A stretch of DNA of 64,000 nucleotides from B30-G6 sp964633115 (GTDB lineage: Bacteria > Desulfobacterota > Desulfobacteria > Desulfobacterales > B30-G6), in contig CAZWEO010000006.1 of NCBI GenBank assembly GCA_964633115.1, positions 16,079 through 80,078 on the forward strand, read 5' to 3'. The notes below the pieces were generated by a model that had not been told where the DNA came from, did not search any database, and saw nothing but the letters and a program-made list of their open reading frames with translations. Below are positions 32,512 to 39,558 of the stretch, piece by piece (position 1 is the first letter of the stretch; every line of letters starts with the position of its first letter). Made by a program: the position numbers and the translations under genes.

Positions 32512-32790
32512 TTATTCGGCTTGTGGAATCGTAAACTCGATATCGCTGTGCGGTCTGGGGATCACGTGTACGGATACGAGTTCACCCACGCGTTCTGCAG
32601 CGGCCCCACCCGCGTCGGTGGCTGCCTTCACGGCCCCCACATCACCGCGTACAAATACGGCCACCAGTCCGCCACCCACAAATTCGCGTCCAACAAATCG
32701 AACCTTGGCTGCCTTTACCATTGCATCGGCGGCCTCGATGGCGCCAACGATCCCTCTAGTTTCTACCATACCCAATGCGTGCTCTGCCAT
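32512..32790 (-). CDS. Canonical BMC-H hexamer shell protein (EutM/PduA-like)
   Basis: The protein has 92 residues: HALGMVETRGIVGAIEAADAM, then LVAVFVRGDVGAVKAATDAG and VHVIPRPHSDIE, typical of EutM/PduA. The pore loop reads FVGGGLVAV where EutM and PduA have a Ser in the middle (GSG), so the pore is lined by Gly and may be wider or less polar. It is the main facet protein and the first shell gene in this part of the operon. A GGAGGAAAG ribosome-binding site precedes it. Confidence 0.96.
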   Translation of the reverse strand: MAEHALGMVETRGIVGAIEAADAMVKAAKVRFVGREFVGGGLVAVFVRGDVGAVKAATDAGGAAAERVGELVSVHVIPRPHSDIEFTIPQAE

Positions 32791-32896
32791 GTTGCTTTCC
32801 TCCTGTTTGAAGTTCTCAATTTACGTCGTGTTTAAGTTTACAGTAATTATCTTTCACTTGCCTTTTGCTAAATCCGAATCATTTTTATTTGAATAA

Positions 32897-32995
32897 TGAA
32901 TGTCGAATAAGAAATGTCGAATGCTGAAGTGAGCTGGTTGCCATATGCATAACTTCGAAATTCAATATTCTTCCAATCGACATTCGATATTTTAA
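32897..32995. repeat. Palindromic repeat between ferredoxin and shell genes
   Basis: The left end TGAATGTCGAATAAGAAATG and the right end, reverse complemented (TCGAATGTCGATTGGAAGAA), match imperfectly, with a further ATGCTGAAGT/AACTTCGAAAT pair inside. The gap (32791-33056) has no coding potential and separates the redox/biosynthetic half of the operon from the shell half. Confidence 0.5.
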
Positions 32996-33056
32996 ATCTT
33001 GAATCAAGTCCCATGGGCTATATATCCATCCATAAGTCATCACCCCAAATTAGAGT

Positions 33057-33566
33057 TTATGACCTAGTTTTCAGTTTAAGCGCGCGGGCCTGCATGGACC
33101 ACGACCGCGGCACTTCGATGGTAACGGTTGCGGTCTGATCCATTTTCTTGGTCTGCCGAACCTTAAGGACGGTGGCATCGCCCAGTTCCCTGCCGGCCCG
33201 GTCCAAGGCCGTCACACTATCACCTTTGGCCGGTAGCGGCCGATATTCATATGGCATCATGACACTGGCCCGGTCATCGGCTAGACTTTCATCGATCATA
33301 AATATAGCCTGGCCCGGGCAGATATACACACAGGTCTGACAGGCCACACACTTATCTTCCAACAGATGGGGAATATTGGTAATGTCATCCCCCACCACAA
33401 TCGCATCGACGTTGCAGCTCGATTCACATGGATTACAAGGGATATCCTGCAAACACTCAATGGCCGCCACCGGGCCTTGGCGACGTCTCTTTTCACTGGG
33501 CAGACCCGGACTGTCTTTTAATTCTTCACCCGATAAATATCCAGTAAGCACCGACTCAGGCGGCAT
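33057..33566 (-). CDS. 4Fe-4S ferredoxin-type subunit of the amine dehydrogenase
   Basis: The protein has 169 residues. A motif with CLQDIPCNPCESSCNVDAI (about 38-55) and a classic CVACQTCVYICPGQAI (about 74-89) provide two Fe-S sites. A C-terminal beta-rich extension (about 110-169) has no obvious homologue. Proteins of this type accompany split sarcosine-oxidase/hydroxyproline-dehydrogenase-like complexes. Its start overlaps the FAD-subunit stop by 11 bp, so the two are coupled. It probably moves electrons from the flavin subunits toward the PduS-like protein, which is an inference. Confidence 0.8.
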   Translation of the reverse strand: MPPESVLTGYLSGEELKDSPGLPSEKRRRQGPVAAIECLQDIPCNPCESSCNVDAIVVGDDITNIPHLLEDKCVACQTCVYICPGQAIFMIDESLADDRASVMMPYEYRPLPAKGDSVTALDRAGRELGDATVLKVRQTKKMDQTATVTIEVPRSWSMQARALKLKTRS

Positions 33567-34659
33567 GCGTCATTCCTTTCATCACCGCATTTAAATGTTC
33601 TTTGGCTTTACCGCGCACGGAACCGTGACTTCCGCTGCGCATACCGAGCATGCTTTGATATTGTTGCCCGCGTTGTTCCAAAAAGGAGACCTTGTCAATA
33701 TACCCGAGGCTATGGGCGATGGCCAATCCGGCAATGCGACCTTCAATAATTGCGGTACTGGCCTCTTCGATTCCGGCAATATCGCCACCAACGTAAACGC
33801 CCTTGATGGAGGTCTGCATGTTTTTGTCATGCGCCGGAATTTGACCGCCCAGGACCGGTTCGAAACTGGTTTTACAGCCAGCCATCCGTAACAGTTGGGT
33901 CATGGGGCTCAAACCGACGGCAATACAAATGGTGTCCACATCAAAGCTTTTTTCAGTGCCCACAACCGGCTGCCACGATTCGTCCACTTGAATAATAGTG
34001 GCACCCTCGACGCGATCTTTGCCATGCGCCGCCTTGATGGTATGTGACATCATGAATGGCACCCCAACCCGTGCAATTTTGGCGGCATGTACGGCATAAC
34101 CGCCGATTTTGGGTGCGGCATCGATTACGGCTGCAACCTTACAGCCGGCCTGCATCATCTGATAGCTGACGATTACGCCCACATTACCGGAGCCAACCAT
34201 CAGAATCTGATTGCCGGGACGGACACCGTGAATGTTGGCCATAGTTTGAGCAGCTCCCGCTCCGATGACACCAGGCAAGGTCCAGCCCGGAAATGGAATC
34301 ATGTTCTCGGATGCGCCCGTGGCAACTAAAATTTTTTGGCCTTGGACATGTTCGATGCGATCACCGATCATGACATTGATACCGCCGTTCTCATAAATAC
34401 CCAGCACGACTGAATTTAAAGAGACTTCCACGCCGTGCTTTTGCGCTTCCTCCAGAAAATTACGGCCGATATTGAATCCGCGCTCCTTGGCATGGTGCTC
34501 GCGCGATCCGAAAAACTTGTGAATCTGCTTGAAAAGCTGACCGCCCGGCCGTTCGTTTTCATCAAAAACAATCACCTGAACACCGTTTTTGGCGGCTGCC
34601 ACGGCCGCGGCCAATCCAGCCGGACCGGCGCCCACACAAATCATTTCGTATCTACGCAT
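33556..34659 (-). CDS. FAD/NAD(P)-type oxidoreductase subunit (sarcosine-oxidase alpha-like core)
   Basis: The protein has 367 residues with two dinucleotide-binding motifs: MICVGAGPAGLAAAVAAAKNG at the N-terminus, and NQILMVGSGNVGVIVSYQMM in the middle. A C-terminal GDIAGIEEASTAIIEGRIAG binds FAD. It matches the central domain of sarcosine oxidase alpha, N-methylglutamate dehydrogenase MgdC and hydroxyproline dehydrogenase alpha subunits. The N-terminal [2Fe-2S] domain is the separate gene directly upstream, the BFD domain is elsewhere in the operon, and the aminomethyltransferase (GcvT) domain is missing. Confidence 0.87.
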   Translation of the reverse strand: MRRYEMICVGAGPAGLAAAVAAAKNGVQVIVFDENERPGGQLFKQIHKFFGSREHHAKERGFNIGRNFLEEAQKHGVEVSLNSVVLGIYENGGINVMIGDRIEHVQGQKILVATGASENMIPFPGWTLPGVIGAGAAQTMANIHGVRPGNQILMVGSGNVGVIVSYQMMQAGCKVAAVIDAAPKIGGYAVHAAKIARVGVPFMMSHTIKAAHGKDRVEGATIIQVDESWQPVVGTEKSFDVDTICIAVGLSPMTQLLRMAGCKTSFEPVLGGQIPAHDKNMQTSIKGVYVGGDIAGIEEASTAIIEGRIAGLAIAHSLGYIDKVSFLEQRGQQYQSMLGMRSGSHGSVRGKAKEHLNAVMKGMTHAA

Positions 34660-34662
34660 AGC

Positions 34663-34986
34663 TTACTCCGTGGGCTTGTGCAGGCCTTTGCCCTTTTGGG
34701 TTTCAACCACCATGCCGGGTTTTAGCGGCTCCACGCAGGTGCGGATGTTTGGCTGCCCATTAACGACCATAATGCAGTCGGTACAACGACCGATGCCGCA
34801 AAACATACCGCGCGGTTCATTTCGGTGGGTTGTGTAACGATGAATCAGGATGCCGTTGCTGCGTAAAGCCATGGCGATGGGTTCGCCCTCAAAACCCGCC
34901 ATGGATTTACCGTCAATCGTAAACTGGATCTTAGGGCCTAGTTCAAATTGCCCTAAGATTGGATGCTCATCGATTCGCATGCTCAT
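34663..34986 (-). CDS. Fer2_4-type [2Fe-2S] subunit (sarcosine-oxidase alpha N-terminal domain)
   Basis: The protein has 107 residues from ATG 34986; an upstream start 12 codons earlier is possible. IQFTIDGKSMAGFEGEPIAMALRSNGI is the conserved beta-grasp opening and MFCGIGRCTDCIMVVNG plus RTC supply the four cluster cysteines. Such subunits feed electrons between the flavins in hydroxyproline/N-methylglutamate dehydrogenases. It lies 3 bp upstream of the FAD-subunit gene, one fragment of a split alpha subunit. Confidence 0.88.
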   Translation of the reverse strand: MSMRIDEHPILGQFELGPKIQFTIDGKSMAGFEGEPIAMALRSNGILIHRYTTHRNEPRGMFCGIGRCTDCIMVVNGQPNIRTCVEPLKPGMVVETQKGKGLHKPTE

Positions 34987-35139
34987 AATACTTCCCAACC
35001 CTAAAAAATTCTCGCTGTCCAATTAAACCATGGCCATGATTTAATCTTAAAATTTTTCATCTATGCTACTCAAAAGGCCATTGCTGGTATTGAGCGAATT
35101 ATTGAATTCATGTTACCTGATTGGTGCCTGTGAAAAATT

Positions 35140-36444
35140 TTAGCAGAAGCCAAACATCTCCCCGAATGTATAATTACTGCCCACCAGGGGGATGCCTGTC
35201 ATGGCACAGGATTCCAGGGTCAGTGATCGCAAATCTTCCCGTTCCAGGCTGCTCAATTTGGTTTTTCCGGCGGCCTTGGCCAATATGGTGGCTTCAATCG
35301 TCATGGCTTGGATATAATTGGCCACCCGCTGGGCGGCTGCATCAATGTCCAAACGTTTACGCAGTTCCGGATCCTGGGTGCCGATACCAAAGGCACATTT
35401 GCCTTCATGGCAGCGCAGGCAGACCACACACCCCATGGCAATCATGGCACCGGTACCGATCGCAACCGCATCGGCTCCAATCGCCAGCGCCTTGGCTACA
35501 TCAGCACCATCCTTGATGCCGCCGGAAACGATCAGGCTGATATCCTCTTTGACGCCCATATCCTCGAGCGAGCGCACCGCTTGTACCAAAGCCGGCAATG
35601 TGGGCACCCCCAGGTTGTTGGAAGCTATTACGGGGGCTGCCCCGGTACCGGCTTCGGAACCGTCGATGACGATGCCGTCCGCGCCGGCCTTAACGGCGAT
35701 TTTAACATCCTCCCATACCCGTCCGGCAGCTAACTTAAGAAAAATCGGTATTTCGTTGTTGGTGATATCGCGTAGTTCGTCCATTTTGAGACATAAGTCG
35801 TCGGCACCAAATATATCCCCATGGCGTGGATGGCTGTGCAGGTCAATACCCTCGGGTAGCTGACGAAATTCGGCAATCTCCTTGGTGATTTTGCTGGCCA
35901 TCAAATGCCCGGAGAGACCAGGTTTGGCACCGATACCCACAATAATTTCCAAGGCATCGGCCGCCTCGATGCTACGCAGTGAGAAACCCATACGGCTGGG
36001 TAGAATTTGAACCACCTGTTTGTAGGAATTGGCTCGTTCCTCCGGCAAAAGACCGCCTTCGCCATTATTGATGGAGGTGCCCACGATATCGGTGGCCTTG
36101 GCCAAGGCGATTTTGGCTTCTTTACTCAAGGCGCCGTAGGACATGCCGGAAATCATTACCGGGGTTTCAATAACCAGCGGCTTTTTGGCTGTGCGGGCCC
36201 CCAGAACGGTCTGGGTTTGACAATCTTCGCGATAGGTGTCGATGGACATCCGGGTCAGCTGGGAAGGCAGCATCAGCAGGTCATCGAAATTGGGAAACCG
36301 TTGCGGCGTCCCGCAACCCCGGATGCGATGTAAGCCGGTTTCAGCCTTATGCTTTATCTCGGACACGGCTTCCGACATCCACACGCCTCTTTGGACATCT
36401 TTGACCCGAACTTTCTTTTGCTTCTGTTTTTCGTCTTTTGCCAT
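35140..36444 (-). CDS. mgsC: FMN-binding glutamate-synthase-like protein (MgsC/GlxD-like)
   Basis: The protein has 434 residues and corresponds to the central FMN/Fe-S domain of glutamate synthase: EARTANSYK-type helices, KPLVIETPVMISGMSYGALS, GADGIVIDGSEAGTGAAPV, GGIKDGADVAKALAIGADAVAIG, and the cluster motif CVVCLRCHEGKCAFG. In methylotrophs MgsC with MgsA and MgsB forms N-methylglutamate synthase, which converts gamma-glutamylmethylamide plus 2-oxoglutarate into N-methylglutamate and glutamate. It lies 6 bp after the MgsB-like gene. A larger alkyl amine is inferred here. Confidence 0.85.
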   Translation of the reverse strand: MAKDEKQKQKKVRVKDVQRGVWMSEAVSEIKHKAETGLHRIRGCGTPQRFPNFDDLLMLPSQLTRMSIDTYREDCQTQTVLGARTAKKPLVIETPVMISGMSYGALSKEAKIALAKATDIVGTSINNGEGGLLPEERANSYKQVVQILPSRMGFSLRSIEAADALEIIVGIGAKPGLSGHLMASKITKEIAEFRQLPEGIDLHSHPRHGDIFGADDLCLKMDELRDITNNEIPIFLKLAAGRVWEDVKIAVKAGADGIVIDGSEAGTGAAPVIASNNLGVPTLPALVQAVRSLEDMGVKEDISLIVSGGIKDGADVAKALAIGADAVAIGTGAMIAMGCVVCLRCHEGKCAFGIGTQDPELRKRLDIDAAAQRVANYIQAMTIEATILAKAAGKTKLSSLEREDLRSLTLESCAMTGIPLVGSNYTFGEMFGFC

Positions 36445-36450
36445 TATCCC

Positions 36451-37146
36451 CTACCTCACCTGCTTATGGGTTGGTTTGAATAGCACGTACTCGTGCCGCC
36501 CGACGACTTTGGGAACGATGCTTTGAAAGGCACCAACATCCTGCTTGATCCCGTATTTAGCAAACAAGGCGTCCAGCTTTTTTTGCTCGTCCGGTGCTAT
36601 GGGAATTAACCTGACATTGCCGCCCAGTTTATCCCCGACAGCCGGATCCAGCACGTGTATGATGCCGCCGTACATGGATTCGCCAATGCCTTCGCCCACT
36701 TCACCCAGGACAACAATCCGTCCTCCCAGGGTCATCTTTCCGGTCCAGCGCCCCACATTGCCACAGACAATCAAATTGCCGCCCTTCATACCCCAGCCGG
36801 CGCGACTACCGCTATTACCCATGACCACAATGGTGCCCCCAACCATGGATGGAGCCACGTTACTACCGGTGTTCATTTTCACCACAATTTCACCAGCCAT
36901 CATGTTATCACCTGTATACCAACCGGTATTGCCCTTGATGGTCAGGCAGGGGCCTTCCAGGAAACCGCCGGTATAAAAGCCGGTGCTGCCGTTGATGGTA
37001 ATGGTAGCATTTCCGATCAAGGCCGTGGCAAAGTTGTGCATAGAGTGCGGATTGTCGATCTCAATCTGGTCTTCCGTCTTTATCATTGCCTTGAGCTGGA
37101 CGTTTACCTCACGCGAATTTTGCGCTTTAATATCTAAACGGGCCAT
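36451..37146 (-). CDS. mgsB: GXGXG (glutamate synthase C-terminal) domain protein (MgsB/GlxC-like)
   Basis: The protein has 231 residues from ATG 37146, chosen because GGAGGCGTAAAGGT lies upstream; a longer frame has no such site. It is a right-handed beta-helix of repeats with GXXGXXXGG pattern: NTGWYTGDNMMAGEI, GNSGSRAGWGMKGGNLIV, GNVGRWTGKMTLGGRIVV, GEVGEGIGESMYGGII. This is the C-terminal domain of glutamate synthase as a separate subunit. The start overlaps the MgsA-like stop by 13 bp, so they are coupled. Confidence 0.87.
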   Translation of the reverse strand: MARLDIKAQNSREVNVQLKAMIKTEDQIEIDNPHSMHNFATALIGNATITINGSTGFYTGGFLEGPCLTIKGNTGWYTGDNMMAGEIVVKMNTGSNVAPSMVGGTIVVMGNSGSRAGWGMKGGNLIVCGNVGRWTGKMTLGGRIVVLGEVGEGIGESMYGGIIHVLDPAVGDKLGGNVRLIPIAPDEQKKLDALFAKYGIKQDVGAFQSIVPKVVGRHEYVLFKPTHKQVR

Positions 37147-38033
37147 ACCTTTACGCCTCCTGGATCCATCTCCGTGGCGTACACATCGGAGACAATTGGG
37201 GTTAAACAAATTTGTTCGGATCCCAAAAGTACTGTCGCGCCCTCCTGTTCATAAAACAGCATGGGTTTGATCCCCAGTTGGTCCCTCAGTGCCCCGACCT
37301 GTTTGCCAGTGCTGACCAACAGGGTAAATACACCATCAAACGTTTCCAGGCCCTGATAAAGCGCCGCTTCCAGGTCCAGACCCTTTTCTTTCATCTGATA
37401 AGCCAGAAAATGCACCGCCATCTCAGAATCGTTGTTGGTTTTGAAGCGAATGCCCCAACTCTCCATTTTGCGACGCATGTTAAAATAATTGGTGAATTGG
37501 CCATTATGCACAATGGCCAGTTCGGGCATTAGATAGGAAACAAACGGGTGCGCAAAATTAATATTTTCGACACTTTCCGTGGCCAGTCTCACATGGCCGA
37601 TCCCATGCGACGCTGCCACCGCAGGGATTTGATGTGTTTTTTGGAGATCTTCGGCCGAGCCCTCATCCTTATAGACCTTGATCTGTTGGCCGATAGAATG
37701 CACGCACAGTTGCGGGTGGCTGTCAATTTCCCAATGCAGCCTTGGCATTTCAGCGGCATCCATATCAATGCTGGCTTCAAAAAAATGGAATACACCCTGT
37801 CCGGAATAGCTGCGCGGTGCTGCCATGGTCCCAAATTTCTGAATATAGTTTTCCAAGTCAGGTTGGTATTCAGCCGAAGTTAAGGATACGCGCAGATCAA
37901 TGGCATCCCGCTTTTCGTAGACCGCCACGCCGGTGGCATCCCGTCCCCGGTGAATGAGTTGCTTTAACATGTCGATTAAGCCATTGCCCTGGGTTGCTGA
38001 TTCCCCGGCAATAAAGCCTGCAATACCACACAT
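37134..38033 (-). CDS. mgsA: Class II glutamine amidotransferase domain protein (MgsA/GlxB-like)
   Basis: The protein has 299 residues and begins MCGIAGFIAG with catalytic Cys2, the N-terminal nucleophile. HRGRDATGVAVYEK, GHVRLATESVENINFAHPF, NDSEMAVHF and LRDQLGIKPMLFY are family landmarks. It would cleave a gamma-glutamyl amide, passing the amine to the MgsBC-like subunits. In N-methylglutamate synthase this chain takes gamma-glutamylmethylamide instead of glutamine. It follows the glutamine-synthetase-like gene by 20 bp and precedes mgsB-like and mgsC-like genes. Confidence 0.87.
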   Translation of the reverse strand: MCGIAGFIAGESATQGNGLIDMLKQLIHRGRDATGVAVYEKRDAIDLRVSLTSAEYQPDLENYIQKFGTMAAPRSYSGQGVFHFFEASIDMDAAEMPRLHWEIDSHPQLCVHSIGQQIKVYKDEGSAEDLQKTHQIPAVAASHGIGHVRLATESVENINFAHPFVSYLMPELAIVHNGQFTNYFNMRRKMESWGIRFKTNNDSEMAVHFLAYQMKEKGLDLEAALYQGLETFDGVFTLLVSTGKQVGALRDQLGIKPMLFYEQEGATVLLGSEQICLTPIVSDVYATEMDPGGVKVWPV

Positions 38034-38053
38034 AGCTTACCTCCTATTCAAAT

Positions 38054-39394
38054 TTAGAGGTGATAGGCATACTCATTGAATTCCCAATCGGTGACACTAG
38101 TTCGGAAACGTTCGACTTCATGTTCTTTGAGAGCCAAATAAGCCTGAACCAACTCAGGTCCCAGGGCTTCACATAAAACCGTGTCGGCTTTAAAATCCTC
38201 AAGCGCGTTTTGCAGCCAAAAAGTTACCGTTTCCAAGCTACCCGGTTCGGCCCCGTAGACATCATCGGGTGCTGGTTCACCTGGGTCTATCTTATTTTTG
38301 ATACCGTCGAGGCCGGCGGCTAACATGGTCGCTATGGCTAAATAGGGATTAGCTGATGCACATGGCGCCCGATTTTCCACCCGCGTGGCCTGACCGCGTT
38401 CGGCCGGAACGCGGCAGTATACGGTACGATTATCCCAGCCCCAAGCCAGGTAAAATGGGCAAAAGTTGCCCAACACAAAGCGGCGGTAGGAATTAATGGT
38501 CGGTGACATGATCGCTGCCATGCCCCGAGCATGCGCCATTTGCCCACCCAAAAAATAACGCAGCAGGTCGGAGACACCATCGGCAGCGGCCGGGTCGTCA
38601 AACAAGTTTTTATTGGACTCGGGATCATTTAGCGACGCATGCAGATGATAGCCACTGCCACCGTTATCGGTTTTGGGACGCCCCATAAACGTCAACAACA
38701 AGTCGTTTTGGGCGGCTACTTCCTTGCAGACATACTTAAAGGTAAAAGACTGGTCTGCCATTTTAAGCGCCCGGTCGTGTTTCCAATTAACCTCAAATTG
38801 TCCTGGAAAGAATTCATGATTGATATAAATGATGTCCAATCCAAGCTCGATAAAGAGATTCTGAAATCGCCGCATCATGCCTTTGGGATCGACAACCGGA
38901 TTAACCTGATAGACACACGAAGGACTGGCGTTATACACCTCGCCATCGGCTTCGCCACCCTGGTTAAAAAGGAAAAATTCCAGTTCGGATGCCACAATGG
39001 GATCCAGGTTTAGATCTTGATATTGCTTGATTATGCCTTGCAACACATAGCGGGGGTCCATGGCCAATGGTTGGCCGTCATGCCCAAAGGAATTTCCTAT
39101 GAATCTGGCAGTGCCATCCAAATATGGGAGTACGGTAAACGTATCCGGATCTGGTTTGATGGTCATATCACGCCATTGAATTTCGTCACAGAGACCACTG
39201 CCCATGGCAATATCATTGGCTAAATCGACGGAATAGGTGGCGGTCACATGGTTGCAACCTTCCTCCAGAACCGCTTCAAGTCGACTGGCCGGTACAAGCT
39301 TGCTGCGGCAGATCCCATGTAGATCCGGAAAATCAATCCGCAACGAATCAATATCGGCTGCCTTAATTTGTTCCTGAATCTCTTTTACTTCCAT
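38054..39394 (-). CDS. gmaS: Glutamine-synthetase-like gamma-glutamyl-amide ligase (GmaS/PuuA-like)
   Basis: The protein has 446 residues, the length of GmaS and PuuA. Glutamine-synthetase catalytic motifs are present: SELEFFLFN (metal-binding Glu), INHEFFPGQFEVNW, GSGYHLHASL (metal-binding His), NSYRRFVLG (Arg loop) and RVENRAPCASANPYL. The family ligates glutamate to ammonia or an amine with ATP. Direct linkage to MgsABC-like genes suggests an amine ligase rather than ammonia assimilation, an inference. It is the first gene of the BMC operon, with an AAAGGGGGG ribosome-binding site and a divergent promoter region upstream. Confidence 0.87.
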   Translation of the reverse strand: MEVKEIQEQIKAADIDSLRIDFPDLHGICRSKLVPASRLEAVLEEGCNHVTATYSVDLANDIAMGSGLCDEIQWRDMTIKPDPDTFTVLPYLDGTARFIGNSFGHDGQPLAMDPRYVLQGIIKQYQDLNLDPIVASELEFFLFNQGGEADGEVYNASPSCVYQVNPVVDPKGMMRRFQNLFIELGLDIIYINHEFFPGQFEVNWKHDRALKMADQSFTFKYVCKEVAAQNDLLLTFMGRPKTDNGGSGYHLHASLNDPESNKNLFDDPAAADGVSDLLRYFLGGQMAHARGMAAIMSPTINSYRRFVLGNFCPFYLAWGWDNRTVYCRVPAERGQATRVENRAPCASANPYLAIATMLAAGLDGIKNKIDPGEPAPDDVYGAEPGSLETVTFWLQNALEDFKADTVLCEALGPELVQAYLALKEHEVERFRTSVTDWEFNEYAYHL

Positions 39395-39558
39395 ATCCCC
39401 CCCTTTGGCTGAAATTAAACAAATAGAGCACTATATTTGATTAGTTGAACAGGTATCTTGGCAAGGGTTATTGTAATTTATCTTTCAGTATGATATCGAA
39501 ATTGTAATACTTCATTCATGTTTTACTGTCAAGTAAATTATCCCGGAGATTTATAGCC
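39395..39558. promoter_or_regulatory. Divergent promoter region of the BMC and molybdoenzyme operons
   Basis: The 164-bp A/T-rich gap separates the first BMC gene (minus) from the molybdopterin oxidoreductase (plus). It has two direct copies of TTGTAATWYW (about 39470 and 39502) and no stem-loop. The RpiR protein encoded in the operon is the most obvious candidate binder. No sigma-54 box was recognised. Assignment is by position only. Confidence 0.5.

Noticed and set aside
35140..38033. Conventional glutamate synthase (GOGAT)
   Set aside because: The three domains are split into separate small proteins as in MgsABC/GlxBCD and there is no GltD-like subunit beside them.
38054..39394. Ordinary glutamine synthetase GlnA for nitrogen assimilation
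   Set aside because: The gene heads an operon with MgsABC-like and BMC genes and not with glnB/ntr genes; length and context favour an amine ligase, though sequence alone cannot settle specificity.
39395..39558. Sigma-54 promoter for the BMC operon
   Set aside because: No GG-N10-GC box with proper spacing was found, despite an NtrC-type regulator elsewhere in the window.
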